Assembly (NCBI GenBank): GCA_001508005.1
Contig: LGEZ01000012.1
Coordinates: 1 to 60,945, forward strand
DNA: 60,945 nucleotides
From: Clostridia bacterium 41_269
GTDB lineage: Bacteria > Bacillota > DTU086
Direction: 5' to 3'
The notes under the pieces were generated by a model. The model was given only the letters and a program-made list of their open reading frames with translations, did no database searches and was not told the DNA's origin. Of the stretch, positions 17,437 through 27,598 are shown one piece after another (position 1 is the stretch's first letter; each line of letters begins with the position of its first letter). Both the position numbers and the translations under genes were made by a program.

Positions 17437-18408
17437 CTATTCCCCCTTTTTTATGATTGTTTTTTGAGCTTCTCTTACCACCTGTCTAATCACTTCCTCC
17501 AATGGAGCTTCCAGTATACATCCAGCAGCTCTTTTATGTCCCCCTCCGCCAAATTTTTGTGCTAATTTATTAACATCAACCTTTGACTTTGACCTAAAAC
17601 CAACTTTGACTTTATTGGGTTCGATTTCTTTGAAAAATAAACCTATTTCCACTCCTTCAATGGATTTGGGGAAATTAACGAACCCTTCAATATGTTCAAA
17701 ACTGGAACCGTATTTTTTATATATTTCATAAGGTAGAACAACCCAGGCTATTTTTTTAGTCTCATCAACTTCTAATGTATCCAGCAGCTTCCTTTGGAGC
17801 TTAACACTTTTTAGAGGAATACTTTCCCATAAAAATCTTCTAATGGTAGCAAGATTTATCCCTTTAGAAATCAAGTCTGCTGCTATAGTATGGGTTTGCT
17901 CTGTTGTATTCTCAAACTGGAAAGAACCTGTATCGGTAACAATAGCTGTATAAAGACATGTGGCAATTTCAATATTTATGGGGCAATCCAGTAATTTTAT
18001 TAAATTGTATACTATTTCTCCTGTTGCACCTGCTTTTGTATCAACATAATTTAATGTACCAAAAAATGTATTACTAATATGATGATCAATGTTGATAATA
18101 TTTTTATTTAAACCAGAAATTACCCCGCTGATGGCTCCAGCTCTGGTAATATCACTGCAGTCTAAAAAAATTATTGTATCTGGTATATATAAAAAACTGG
18201 TTCTTATTAAATCGCTGCCGGGAAGAAAAGAATAAATTCTTGGAATATTATCCTGATTAATAAGCTGAATATTATAACCTAGGTTTTCCAAGGCTAAGCC
18301 TAATGCCAAAGTGGAACCAATGGCATCACCATCAGGATTGGTGTGAGAAACCACAGCCAGCTCTTTATCAGCTTTTTTAATAAAATTAGCAATATCCGCT
18401 AAATCCAA
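17437..18408 (-). CDS. nrnA: DHH-family oligoribonuclease / pAp phosphatase
   Basis: NrnA-type enzyme that degrades nanoRNAs and dephosphorylates 3'-phosphoadenosine 5'-phosphate. The DHH domain shows SHTNPDGDAIGS near residue 22 and NIDHHISN near 107; the C-terminal DHHA1 domain has the glycine-rich GGGGHKRAAG. TTG start after GAGGAAG, directly abutting the rbfA stop. It occupies the position between rbfA and truB common in Clostridia. Confidence 0.94.
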   Translation of the reverse strand: MDLADIANFIKKADKELAVVSHTNPDGDAIGSTLALGLALENLGYNIQLINQDNIPRIYSFLPGSDLIRTSFLYIPDTIIFLDCSDITRAGAISGVISGLNKNIINIDHHISNTFFGTLNYVDTKAGATGEIVYNLIKLLDCPINIEIATCLYTAIVTDTGSFQFENTTEQTHTIAADLISKGINLATIRRFLWESIPLKSVKLQRKLLDTLEVDETKKIAWVVLPYEIYKKYGSSFEHIEGFVNFPKSIEGVEIGLFFKEIEPNKVKVGFRSKSKVDVNKLAQKFGGGGHKRAAGCILEAPLEEVIRQVVREAQKTIIKKGE

Positions 18409-18762
18409 TTAATCTTCCTCTCCTTGATTTACCTGAGTTATAAGTCTATTAATATACGCTCCTCGTTCCAATGACTTATCAAGTTTAAAAATTATTTCTG
18501 GAGTAAAACGCAGTCTAATGCGCTTCCCTATTTCACTCCTAATAAAACCTTTGGCGTTATTTAATGCTTCCATGGTTTTTGTTTCTTCTTCTCCAGAAGA
18601 AAGTATGCTTATATATATTTTGGCATGACGAAGGTCATTTGAAATATCGACTCCAGTAACAGTTACAAATCCTATACGAGGGTCTTTCAATTCTTCCTGA
18701 ATAATTTGAGATACTTCTTTTTTCATCTGTTCAGCAACGCGGGAAGCTCTATATGAATTCAT
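18409..18762 (-). CDS. rbfA: 30S ribosome-binding factor A
   Basis: This is a 117-aa KH-fold factor for 16S rRNA maturation and cold adaptation. Typical blocks are RVAEQMKKEVSQII, DPRIGFVTVTGVDIS and LRHAKIYIS. It follows infB by 25 nt; ylxP, present here in B. subtilis, is missing. Confidence 0.96.
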   Translation of the reverse strand: MNSYRASRVAEQMKKEVSQIIQEELKDPRIGFVTVTGVDISNDLRHAKIYISILSSGEEETKTMEALNNAKGFIRSEIGKRIRLRFTPEIIFKLDKSLERGAYINRLITQVNQGEED

Positions 18763-18787
18763 TTGACCACCTCATTTTACAAATTTA

Positions 18788-20929
18788 TTATTGACGGGAA
18801 ACTTCTTCAATAATATAAGCTTCTAAAATATCTCCCACTTTTATATCATTAAAGTTTTCAATACCTATTCCACATTCATAACCCTGTTCCACTTCTCGTA
18901 CATCATCTTTAAATCTTTTGAGGGAAGCTATATTTCCTTCATAGATAACAACACCGTCTCTAATTATTCGGACTTTCGATTTATTCCTAATTTTACCATC
19001 TATTACATAACTTCCCGCTATAGTACCGACCTTAGGTACTTTGAAGGTTGCTCTTACCTCAGCTCGACCAAGATATTTTTCCCTATATTCAGGTTCAAGC
19101 ATTCCGTTTATCAGTGAAGTTAAATCCTCTATTGCCTCATAAATTATTCTATATAATCTTATTTCAACTCCTTCATTTTCGGCTGTCTTTTTAGCATTTG
19201 TATCCAGTGTAACATTAAACCCTACTACTAAAGCATTAGAAGCTGTAGCAAGCATAATATCTGTTTCATTAACAGCTCCCACGCCGCTGTGAATTATTTT
19301 AATTTCAACTTCTTCATTCTTAATTTTTTCAATGGCATTTTTTAATGCTTCTAGAGATCCCTGCACGTCAGCTTTTAAAACAATCTCTAATTTTTTCTTT
19401 TCGCCCTTGTCAAGCTTTTTAAACAAATCATCTATACTGATTCTTGCCTGTTGAAGCTTTTTCTCTCTTTGTTCCTCTTTCTTTTGTTCAGAAAGTAGTT
19501 TAGCTGTTTTTTCATCAACAACATAAAATTTTTCTCCAGCCTGAGGCACTTCAGAAAATCCTTGAATCTGAACAGGAGTGGAAGGTCCTGCTTCTCTTAA
19601 CCTTTGACCTTTATCATTCATCATTGAACGAACTCTACCATAAGTTGTACCAACAAATACGCTGTCACCTACTCGAAGGGTACCATTCTGGACAATTACA
19701 GTGGCTACGGGACCACGTCCTTTATCCAACTGGGACTCTATCACTATCCCTGTAGCAGGTGCGGTGGGGTCCGCTTTTAATTCTTCTAATTCTGCTACTA
19801 AAAGTATCATTTCCAGCAGTTGGTCTATCCCCTGCCCTTTGAGAGCTGAAATTTCAACAAAAACTGTTTGTCCTCCCCATTCTTCAGGAATTAAGCCGTA
19901 TTCAGTAAGTTGTTGTTTTACCCTATCCGGTGCAGCATTGGGCTTATCAATTTTATTTATTGCAACAATAATAGGTATATCTGCTGCTTTTGCATGATTG
20001 ATTGCTTCTACAGTTTGAGGCATAACACCATCATCAGCTGCAACAACAAGAACTGCAATATCAGTAGCTTGAGCACCACGGGCTCTCATAGTTGTAAAAG
20101 CTTCATGACCAGGGGTATCAATAAATGTTATCAGTTTTCCTCCTACATCTACTTGATAAGCACCAATATGCTGCGTTATTCCACCAGCTTCCTGTTCTGT
20201 AACTTTTGTATTCCTTATGGCATCCAGTAACGTTGTTTTTCCATGGTCTACATGTCCCATTACAGTAACAACTGGAGGCCGCTCTTTTAAATTTTCGCTT
20301 TTTATATCAGTTGTATCCAATGAAATTTTACTTTTTTGAGAAGTGTCTTCTTTTTCAATTTTAACTTCGACTCCAAATTCTTCTCCAATAATTGCTGCTG
20401 TATCAGCATCAATTTCTTGATTTATGGTGGCAATAATTCCAAAATCCATTAGTTTTTTGATTACTTCAGTTGCCTTAACCCCTATTTTTTTGGCCAGCAT
20501 ATCAACACTAATAGTATCGCTTATATATATGGTGTCTTTATCTGCTTTTGTCTTTTTTATGTCATCAGAAGAAGCTGAAGCTTTTTTCATGCTCTTTTTC
20601 TTTTCCTTAACTCTACTTTCATGTTCTTTTTTATCTTCTTTTTTACGAGGGCTGTGAGAATGAATTTTTTCTTTTTTCTCCTCAGCTGGCTTAGTTTTCA
20701 TTTTTCCCTTTTTACCCTCATCGGTTTTAATAGGTAATTTTTCTCGGCTTATTTTATCTTCCTTTTCTTCCTTACCCAGTATTTTTTTCTTTACCCATTC
20801 AACCTGATGAGCATCCAGGCAGCTCATGTGTGACTTTACAGAAATATCATAATCCTGTAAAATTTTTATAAGTTCCTTACTGGATTTATTTAATTCCTTC
20901 GCTAGTTCGTATACCCGCTGCTTAGTCAT
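18788..20929 (-). CDS. infB: Translation initiation factor IF-2
   Basis: GTPase that brings fMet-tRNA to the 30S subunit. It has an N-terminal IF2_N segment (MTKQRVYELAKELN), a Lys/Glu-rich linker (residues about 55-130), a second IF2_N motif near 145, the G domain with GHVDHGKTTLLD near 226, DTPGH and NKID motifs, and C-terminal beta-barrels. Length 713 aa. Start ATG after GGAGGTGATTAA. Confidence 0.98.
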   Translation of the reverse strand: MTKQRVYELAKELNKSSKELIKILQDYDISVKSHMSCLDAHQVEWVKKKILGKEEKEDKISREKLPIKTDEGKKGKMKTKPAEEKKEKIHSHSPRKKEDKKEHESRVKEKKKSMKKASASSDDIKKTKADKDTIYISDTISVDMLAKKIGVKATEVIKKLMDFGIIATINQEIDADTAAIIGEEFGVEVKIEKEDTSQKSKISLDTTDIKSENLKERPPVVTVMGHVDHGKTTLLDAIRNTKVTEQEAGGITQHIGAYQVDVGGKLITFIDTPGHEAFTTMRARGAQATDIAVLVVAADDGVMPQTVEAINHAKAADIPIIVAINKIDKPNAAPDRVKQQLTEYGLIPEEWGGQTVFVEISALKGQGIDQLLEMILLVAELEELKADPTAPATGIVIESQLDKGRGPVATVIVQNGTLRVGDSVFVGTTYGRVRSMMNDKGQRLREAGPSTPVQIQGFSEVPQAGEKFYVVDEKTAKLLSEQKKEEQREKKLQQARISIDDLFKKLDKGEKKKLEIVLKADVQGSLEALKNAIEKIKNEEVEIKIIHSGVGAVNETDIMLATASNALVVGFNVTLDTNAKKTAENEGVEIRLYRIIYEAIEDLTSLINGMLEPEYREKYLGRAEVRATFKVPKVGTIAGSYVIDGKIRNKSKVRIIRDGVVIYEGNIASLKRFKDDVREVEQGYECGIGIENFNDIKVGDILEAYIIEEVSRQ

Positions 20930-20946
20930 TTAATCACCTCCGTATT

Positions 20947-21246
20947 CTACTCATTCGTTTCCATCTTGTTTCTCTCCTTAGCTGCTTTTTCTAAGGCTTC
21001 ATTAAGCTCTTCCCATATTTCCGGCTGAATAATAATTTGTAAGCCCTTTTCCAGAGCTTTATTTTTTTGGGCTTTTTCGAGGCAAGAAATATTGTAGCAG
21101 ATATAGGCTCCTCTCCCTGATTTTTTACCGGTAAAATCCAGTTCTACAATTCCTTCAGGGGAACGTACGATACGAACCATATCACGCTTGGGTTTTTTTT
21201 CTCTGCATCCCACACACATTCTTTCAGGTATCTTCCTCTTTTTCAT
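20947..21246 (-). CDS. rnpM: YlxR family RNA-binding protein RnpM
   Basis: YlxR-type protein of 99 aa, reported to bind RNase P RNA. The motif RMCVGCREKKPKRDMVRIVR and GRGAYIC are diagnostic. The frame is open upstream, but ATG 21246, nine nt after GAGGGGG, gives the normal N-terminus ([11 protein letters not shown]). It overlaps the nusA stop by 23 nt. The usual downstream partner ylxQ is absent; infB follows directly. Confidence 0.93.
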   Translation of the reverse strand: MKKRKIPERMCVGCREKKPKRDMVRIVRSPEGIVELDFTGKKSGRGAYICYNISCLEKAQKNKALEKGLQIIIQPEIWEELNEALEKAAKERNKMETNE

Positions 21247-22354
21247 TGATGTTATCCCCCTCTTTTTCCAAATCAAAAGGAATTAAAACATTCTGCTGTG
21301 TTATTTTTTCCTGCTGATCGCTTTTAATATCTATTTTTAGTCCGGTTAACTTCGCTGCAAGTCTGGCATTCTGTCCTTCTTTCCCTATTGCCAATGAAAG
21401 CTGATAATCAGGTACTACTACTTTTGCGACCTTATCATCAACTAATTCTACTGAAAGGACTTTTGCAGGACTTAAGGCGTTTGCAACATATTGTGCAGGA
21501 TCTTCACTCCATTCAATTATGTCAATTTTTTCTCCACGAAGTTCATTTACAATAGCCTGAACTCTAGCTCCTTTTGCACCTACGCAGGCACCTACGGGAT
21601 CAACGTTTTCATCTCTGGAAGATACCGCAATTTTTGATCTTGAACCGGCTTCCCTAGCCACTGCTTCAATTACGACAATACCTTCATATATTTCAGGTAC
21701 TTCTAATTCAAATAAACGTTTTAAAAGCCCAGGATGGGTTCTGGAAACCATAATCAAGGGACCCTTCGTTGTTTTTTTAACTTCTAAAATATAAACTTTT
21801 ATTCTATCTCCCTGCTTGTATATTTCGCCTGGTACTTGTTCCGACGGTGCTAGGATAGCTTCAACTCTACCTAGATCAATGAAAACATTGTTATTTTCAT
21901 AACGCTGTATTATGCCTGTAACAATATCGTCTTCTTTTTTTGCAAACTCTTCATACATTATATTTCTTTCTGCCTCACGAATTCTTTGTATTACAACCTG
22001 TTTAGCCGTTTGGGCAGCTATTCTGCCGAAGTTTTTAGGTTTAATTTCTACCTCTACAATGTCGGAAATATCATAGTTAGGATTAATTTCCCTGGCTTCT
22101 TTTAAAGAAATTTCAGTACGGGGATCATTTATTTCTTCTACCACTTCTTTTCTGGCAAAAACCTGTATCTTACCAGTTTCTTTATCTATATTAATTCTGA
22201 CATTTTGAGCAGTTCCAAAATTCTTTTTATATGCAGATACCAGGGCTGCTTCTATGGCTTCCAGCAGAATTTCTTTGTTTATTCCCTTTTCTCTTTCTAT
22301 ATCATCAAGGGCTTCTATGAAATCTAAGTTAAGATCCATATTCATAAGAATCAT
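21224..22354 (-). CDS. nusA: Transcription termination/antitermination factor NusA
   Basis: It has an N-terminal RNAP-binding domain, S1 ([20 protein letters not shown] near 140), then KH1 and KH2 ([19 protein letters not shown] near 235; [16 protein letters not shown] near 305). The 376-aa length lacks the acidic repeats of proteobacteria, as usual in Firmicutes. The ribosome site GGAGG is unusually close to the first ATG (3 nt) and 12 nt from the ATG three codons later, so the exact start is uncertain. Confidence 0.96.
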   Translation of the reverse strand: MILMNMDLNLDFIEALDDIEREKGINKEILLEAIEAALVSAYKKNFGTAQNVRINIDKETGKIQVFARKEVVEEINDPRTEISLKEAREINPNYDISDIVEVEIKPKNFGRIAAQTAKQVVIQRIREAERNIMYEEFAKKEDDIVTGIIQRYENNNVFIDLGRVEAILAPSEQVPGEIYKQGDRIKVYILEVKKTTKGPLIMVSRTHPGLLKRLFELEVPEIYEGIVVIEAVAREAGSRSKIAVSSRDENVDPVGACVGAKGARVQAIVNELRGEKIDIIEWSEDPAQYVANALSPAKVLSVELVDDKVAKVVVPDYQLSLAIGKEGQNARLAAKLTGLKIDIKSDQQEKITQQNVLIPFDLEKEGDNINEKEEDT

Positions 22355-22363
22355 TGTCCTCCT

Positions 22364-22834
22364 TTAAAAATCATTATCAAACTGGGGTACTAAACGAGCC
22401 GATAAAATATTGTCTAAGGATATGAATATTTTTTCTGATTCTGTTAAAACTTCTATTTGCCCACTGTTTATCCCCATAAGTTTCCCTTTAATTTTTTTCC
22501 TGCTTCCTACAGCCTCTTTTGTTTTAACTAAAATAATATTTCCCTGGAAACGCACAAAGTCTTTTTCTTTTTTTAACGGTCTATCTAACCCAGGAGATGA
22601 TACTTCCAAAATATAGCTGTAAGGAATGGGATCCTCTGCATCTAAAAAATTGGATAAAGATTTACTTACTTTTTCACAATCTGTAATACCAATTCCCTTG
22701 GGGTGATCAATATAGATCCTTAGTATCCATTGAGCCCCTTCTTTTCCATAGGTGAGATCCACCAGCTCATACCCAAGATCCTCAATGAAAGGAGCACATA
22801 ACTCTTCTAACTTTTGCTTCATGCTTTTTGACAA
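22364..22834 (-). CDS. rimP: Ribosome maturation factor RimP
   Basis: 30S assembly factor of 156 aa. Typical elements are GYELVDLTY in the N-terminal domain, IYIDHPKGIGITDCEKVSK in the middle, and YILEVSSPGLDRPL at the domain junction. It opens the nusA-infB operon, with a promoter and hairpin upstream. Confidence 0.96.
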   Translation of the reverse strand: MSKSMKQKLEELCAPFIEDLGYELVDLTYGKEGAQWILRIYIDHPKGIGITDCEKVSKSLSNFLDAEDPIPYSYILEVSSPGLDRPLKKEKDFVRFQGNIILVKTKEAVGSRKKIKGKLMGINSGQIEVLTESEKIFISLDNILSARLVPQFDNDF

Positions 22835-22888
22835 TTTATTAGCACCTCATTTCTTAATATTTCCTTAGATTAAATCCTTTTCATAATT

Positions 22889-22913
22889 AAAGAGTGGGCT
22901 TTACCCACTCTTT
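22889..22913 (-). terminator. Hairpin in the rimP leader
   Basis: AAAGAGTGGG (22889-22898) and CCCACTCTTT (22904-22913) form a perfect 10-bp stem with a 5-nt loop. It lies downstream of the rimP promoter and about 55 nt before the start codon, so it is a leader attenuator rather than the end of the previous gene. The T tail is weak (TTTAATT). Confidence 0.5.
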
Positions 22914-22946
22914 TACAACACGTCTTCTCAACCTTTAACATGGAAT

Positions 22947-22975
22947 AGTATATCATAATAGCTAACGATTAGCAA
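22947..22975 (-). promoter_or_regulatory. Promoter of the rimP-nusA-infB operon
   Basis: TTGCTA (22975-22970) and TATACT (22952-22947) lie 17 bp apart on the minus strand. The identical pair of hexamers with the same spacing is found before rpsB. Confidence 0.6.
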
Positions 22976-23032
22976 GAAGCCATAATTAAAGGGTATTTTA
23001 GCTTTTATGCAAAATAACATGCTTTTTTGTAT

Positions 23033-23686
23033 TTATATTTTTAGGTGTTTGCGCATGTATTGAGCAATTTCCCAATACATTCTCAATCTTGCAGAAATGC
23101 CCTTCACCAAACCAAATTTTTCTTCTTTCATGCGGTGAGACATGTCTTCCAGCACTACTTCTTTAACTTTTAACCTATTTTCCACGGCATACCTGGTTAG
23201 CGCCACTTCTACTCCAAATCTAGATGCATCGAGATCGGACATTCCTTTTAAAAGGTGTTTCCGAACAGCCCTTTGTCCAGATAAAAATGGAGCGATTGTT
23301 TGTGCAAAATCGGTTAGGACTCTTCCCTTTTCAAAAATCCCCACTGTCATGTCTGCTTCACCATCTACAACAGGCTTTATAAGTTTTTTTACATGTCCAG
23401 GAGTCAGACCTATAAGATCAGCATCCAAAAATAAAATTATATCGTTTTTGGAATGCCTGACTCCCTCCATCATTGCCCCACCCTTACCCAAATTTTTTGG
23501 GAGCTCAATTACAATATCGGCGCCTTCTTCACGTGCTATTTTTGCTGTATTATCAGTGCATCCATCGCAAACTACAATAATTTCATCAATTTCTTTGCCA
23601 TTATTTTCTTTCAACGATTTAAGAACTCTTACAATATCACCGATGGTTTCTTGCTCATTAAAAGCAGGTATAACGACAGAAATCAA
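23033..23686 (-). CDS. Glycosyltransferase family 2
   Basis: Soluble 217-aa GT-A fold enzyme. It begins MISVVIPAFNEQETIG, has VVCDGCTDNT near 40, NLGKGGAMMEG near 65, and the metal-binding DADL near 92. It lacks membrane segments. Relatives transfer sugars to polyprenyl phosphate or other acceptors; donor and acceptor cannot be inferred. It is the last gene of the uppS-proS run, where polC occurs in B. subtilis. Confidence 0.85.
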   Translation of the reverse strand: MISVVIPAFNEQETIGDIVRVLKSLKENNGKEIDEIIVVCDGCTDNTAKIAREEGADIVIELPKNLGKGGAMMEGVRHSKNDIILFLDADLIGLTPGHVKKLIKPVVDGEADMTVGIFEKGRVLTDFAQTIAPFLSGQRAVRKHLLKGMSDLDASRFGVEVALTRYAVENRLKVKEVVLEDMSHRMKEEKFGLVKGISARLRMYWEIAQYMRKHLKI

Positions 23687-23731
23687 TAATGCAACCCCTC
23701 CTTAAGAGAGCTAGCTGAATTGAACTAGGTA

Positions 23732-25447
23732 TTACTCACTAATTAGAGACTTTATATAACTTCCCACTTCATTTAATTTTACAGTTACTTCTTCACCACT
23801 TAACCTGCTTTTAACATCTACAGTATTATCGGAAATGGTTTTTTTACCCACTGTAATCCTGTATGGATAACCTATTAAGTCCGCATCTTTAAACTTAACC
23901 CCTGCTCGTTCATCTCTGTCATCCAACATTACTTCTATTCCCAGGCTGTTCAAATCTTTATATATTTTTTCTGCAGCATTCATCATTTTCTCATCTTTTT
24001 CACTTACCGGTATTATGACAACATGAAACGGGGCAATTGATATAGGCCATATGATTCCATCCTTATCATGATTTTGTTCAATAGCTGCTGCCATGGTTCT
24101 GGATACCCCAATTCCATAGCAGCCCATAAGTATTTTTTGAGCTTTTCCATTTTCATCAGTAAATACAGCATTGAGAGCATCGCTGTATTTATCTCCTAAT
24201 TGAAAAATTTGTCCTACTTCAATTCCCCTAGTTTTATGCAGCGTACCGCTGCAGTTAGGACATGGTTCTCCTTCTTCGACAAACCTAATATCTAATATTT
24301 CATCAATATCTATATCTCTTTGGGGATTTACACCAACATAATGATAGTCTTTTCTATTAGCCCCTACCACAGCATAATCCATCAAAGGAATTTCCAAATC
24401 TGCAATAATTTTAATGTTATTTTTGTCTTTCAGCCCTAATGGTCCTACATATCCTTTAACTATATTATATTTTGAAAAGTCATTTTCTTCAGCTAGGTAC
24501 AGATTGGAACATCCAAGTTTATTTTTCAGTTTAATTTCATTTATCTGTCTATCTCCACGAATAAGAACACATATAATTTCTCCGTCTGCTTCATAAATTA
24601 GAGATTTTATCATGTATTCAGGATCAATTTTTAGGTATTGGGATACTTCTTCTATGGACTGCAGGCCTGGAGTGTGCACAAGCTCTTTATTATTAAAACT
24701 TACGTTTTTAACGGCTTTGGGAGGACTGGGTTTGCAGGGAGCTATTTCCACATTTGCTGCATAATCGCACTTATCACAATATACAATTTCTGCTTCTCCT
24801 GTGTCAGCTAAAGCGATAAACTCATGGCTTTTATTACCACCTATGGCTCCGGTATCTGCTTCTACAATTTTGTATTTTAAACCACATCGGTTAAAGACAT
24901 TAATATAAGCCTGATACATTTTTTCATAACTTCTCTTCATACCTGCTTCATCACGATCAAAGGAATATAAATCTTTCATAATAAATTCTCGACCGCGAAT
25001 GGGGCCGAATCTGGGACGTTTTTCATCTCTATATTTATTTTGTATTTGATACAGAAGAAGGGGAAGCTGTTTATATGAAGAAACTTCTGTTCTCACAAGA
25101 ATTGTAATAATTTCCTCATGGGTAGGACCTAAACAAAAATCTCTACCATGTCTATCTTTTAGGCGAAACATTTCTTCACCATATACATCCCACCTGCCGC
25201 TTTCTTTCCAAATTCCAGCCGGCTGCAGAATAGGAAGAAGAAGTTCCTGCCCTCCAGCTTTATTCATTTCTTCTCTAATTATTTTCATTATTTTTTCGAT
25301 TACCCTATAACCCATTGGAAGATATGTATAAATTCCTGCTGCTGCTTTCCTTACCATCCCTGCTTTTAACAGCAATTGGTGGCTGGGAATTTCTGCTTCC
25401 GATGGGATCTCCCTTAATGTTGGCGTAAAATATTCAGAAGCACGCAA
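23732..25447 (-). CDS. proS: Prolyl-tRNA synthetase
   Basis: Class II synthetase with the bacterial-type insertion (editing) domain. Motif 2 is in the [17 protein letters not shown]-like region near residue 140, the YbaK-like editing domain spans about 230-390, and [13 protein letters not shown] (motif 3) is near 440. GGGAGGG lies seven nt before TTG 25447, giving the standard N-terminus [13 protein letters not shown]. An upstream ATG at 25477 lacks a ribosome site and would overlap ispG. Confidence 0.97.
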   Translation of the reverse strand: MRASEYFTPTLREIPSEAEIPSHQLLLKAGMVRKAAAGIYTYLPMGYRVIEKIMKIIREEMNKAGGQELLLPILQPAGIWKESGRWDVYGEEMFRLKDRHGRDFCLGPTHEEIITILVRTEVSSYKQLPLLLYQIQNKYRDEKRPRFGPIRGREFIMKDLYSFDRDEAGMKRSYEKMYQAYINVFNRCGLKYKIVEADTGAIGGNKSHEFIALADTGEAEIVYCDKCDYAANVEIAPCKPSPPKAVKNVSFNNKELVHTPGLQSIEEVSQYLKIDPEYMIKSLIYEADGEIICVLIRGDRQINEIKLKNKLGCSNLYLAEENDFSKYNIVKGYVGPLGLKDKNNIKIIADLEIPLMDYAVVGANRKDYHYVGVNPQRDIDIDEILDIRFVEEGEPCPNCSGTLHKTRGIEVGQIFQLGDKYSDALNAVFTDENGKAQKILMGCYGIGVSRTMAAAIEQNHDKDGIIWPISIAPFHVVIIPVSEKDEKMMNAAEKIYKDLNSLGIEVMLDDRDERAGVKFKDADLIGYPYRITVGKKTISDNTVDVKSRLSGEEVTVKLNEVGSYIKSLISE

Positions 25448-25466
25448 TTTTATACCCTCCCTTTTA

Positions 25467-26537
25467 TTAAAAATCATTCTTTAATATTTCTATTATAAGA
25501 GCTTCGACAATTTCATTTTTCGATATCTTTCTAACAACTTGTCCCTTTTTAAATAAAAGGGCTTGTTTTTTTCCTCCAGCAATTCCGATATCAGCCTGCT
25601 TAGCTTCTCCAGGACCATTTACGGAACAGCCCATTACTGCAATTTTAATGGGTTTTTTGAGTCTTATATTTTTAATTTCTTCCTCTAATTGCTTTACTAT
25701 CTCAAACAAATCCCATTCACATCTACCGCAGGTAGGGCACGAAATTATATCAACAATATTTTTTTTGCGAAGCCCTAAAGAATTTAATATCAAATATGCT
25801 GCTTCAACTTCTTTTACGGGAGATCCAGTAAGGGAAACCCTAATGGTGTCTCCTATACCCTTGTATAAAAGAATCCCCATAGCAACTGATGATTTAATAG
25901 ATCCAGAAAAAACAGTACCTGCTTCAGTTACTCCTAAATGAAGGGGATAAGATGTTTTTTCACTTAATAATTCATAGCTGGAAATAACAGTTGGTACATC
26001 AGAAGATTTTATGGAAACTTTTAAATTGTCATAACCAAACTTTTCTATTATTTCTATATTTCGCAAAGCACTTTCCACCAAAGCTTCAGGTGTTGGCCCG
26101 CCAAATTTGATTTCAATGTCCTTTTCCAAAGAACCAGCATTTACACCAACTCTAATGGGAATGTTATATTCTTTAGCATATTTAACAATTTCCTTTATTT
26201 TCTCTTCATTTCCAATATTTCCGGGATTAATACGTATTCCTTGTACCCCAGATAAAATGGCTTCTATTGCAAGCTTATAATTAAAGTGAATATCAGCAAT
26301 AATTGGCAGTGGAGACATTTTAACAATTTCTTTAAGAGCCTGAGCACTCTCATCATCTTTTACTGCTACTCTAACGATCTCACAACCTGCAATGAAGAGT
26401 TCTTTTATCTGTTCAACAGTAGCTTTAATATTTTTTGTATCAGTTTTGGTCATTGATTGAACTCTAATGGGTTCTGATCCGCCAATTTTTACATTGCCCA
26501 CGCTTATTACCTTAGTTTTTTTTCTTTTTATTTTCAT
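25467..26537 (-). CDS. ispG: 4-hydroxy-3-methylbut-2-enyl-diphosphate synthase
   Basis: Iron-sulfur enzyme of the MEP isoprenoid pathway. [10 protein letters not shown] is near residue 28. The C-terminal cluster ligands are in [11 protein letters not shown] near 267 and near [11 protein letters not shown] at 305. Length 356 aa fits the short bacterial type. It lies between rseP and proS, in one run with dxr, so two MEP steps are co-transcribed with lipid carrier synthesis. Confidence 0.97.
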   Translation of the reverse strand: MKIKRKKTKVISVGNVKIGGSEPIRVQSMTKTDTKNIKATVEQIKELFIAGCEIVRVAVKDDESAQALKEIVKMSPLPIIADIHFNYKLAIEAILSGVQGIRINPGNIGNEEKIKEIVKYAKEYNIPIRVGVNAGSLEKDIEIKFGGPTPEALVESALRNIEIIEKFGYDNLKVSIKSSDVPTVISSYELLSEKTSYPLHLGVTEAGTVFSGSIKSSVAMGILLYKGIGDTIRVSLTGSPVKEVEAAYLILNSLGLRKKNIVDIISCPTCGRCEWDLFEIVKQLEEEIKNIRLKKPIKIAVMGCSVNGPGEAKQADIGIAGGKKQALLFKKGQVVRKISKNEIVEALIIEILKNDF

Positions 26538-26549
26538 TCATTTTCAACC

Positions 26550-27560
26550 TCATCCAAAAATTCTAACAATATCCTGATATGTTATTATTAGCATTATGAG
26601 TATTAATATTGCAAAACCAATAAAATGAATAAAGTTTTCCTTTTGTGGGTCAATGGGTTTGCCCCTAAGCCATTCAATCAAAATAAACATAAGCCGGCTT
26701 CCATCAAGAGCAGGAATGGAAAATAGGTTTATTAAACCTAAATTTAAGCTTAAAACAGCTGTGAAGTTTAAAATATTTGCCAAACCAAAACGTGCAACAT
26801 CTCCTATAATAGTAACAATTCCCACGGGACCAGCTACTTCTGCTGGTATCTCCCCAATGATCATTTTTGCAAAGCCTAAAATAATCATGAATATAACATT
26901 CAAAGCATTATTAATACCCAGATAAATTGAATTTAAAAGATCCTGCCTTTCCACACTCTGTTTTATACCAATCAATCCAATATTTCTTTCCTTATCTAAG
27001 TATGGAACAATACTTACAGTAAACTTTAAATTTTCCCGCTGCACAACCATATGAAGTCTTTTTTCAGGATTCTTGTGGATAATTTCAACCAAATCATTCC
27101 AGTTATTAATTTTTTTATCTTCAATTGCCAAAATTTTATCTCCCGGTTTTATGCCAGCTTCTTCAGCGGGGCTGCTTGGCATTACCTCACCTACTACATT
27201 TGAATCTGAGGGAATTCCTATTACGGTAAATACAAAAACAAATAGAACTACTGCCAATAGAAAGTTCATCAGAGAACCTGCACTGACAACAGCTGCTCTC
27301 TGAAATATACTCTTTTTGTTAAACCCCTTGGGATTGTTTTCATCACCCGGCTCCATTCCTGCCATTTTAACATAACCGCCTATGGGAAGAAGTCGTATGG
27401 AATATTTTGTTTCTCCCCGAACTCTGCTTATAATAGCAGGCCCCATGCCAATAGAAAATTCATAAACTTGTATCCCAGCTTTCTTAGCAGCCAAAAAATG
27501 ACCCCATTCATGAACTAAAATAAGAAGGCTTAATATTAAAAGGGACAGTAATACAGTCAA
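26550..27560 (-). CDS. rseP: Site-2 intramembrane zinc metalloprotease
   Basis: RseP/RasP-type protease that cleaves anti-sigma factors and other membrane substrates. HEWGH in the first membrane helix holds the zinc site, a PDZ domain spans about 100-185, and the third ligand motif (NLFSIPALDG) is near 280 in a late helix. Four membrane helices are visible. TTG start after AAAGGGGG. Confidence 0.95.
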   Translation of the reverse strand: MTVLLSLLILSLLILVHEWGHFLAAKKAGIQVYEFSIGMGPAIISRVRGETKYSIRLLPIGGYVKMAGMEPGDENNPKGFNKKSIFQRAAVVSAGSLMNFLLAVVLFVFVFTVIGIPSDSNVVGEVMPSSPAEEAGIKPGDKILAIEDKKINNWNDLVEIIHKNPEKRLHMVVQRENLKFTVSIVPYLDKERNIGLIGIKQSVERQDLLNSIYLGINNALNVIFMIILGFAKMIIGEIPAEVAGPVGIVTIIGDVARFGLANILNFTAVLSLNLGLINLFSIPALDGSRLMFILIEWLRGKPIDPQKENFIHFIGFAILILIMLIITYQDIVRIFG

Positions 27561-27598
27561 AAACTTACCCCCTTTATAAAAACTCGTAAATTATTAAT

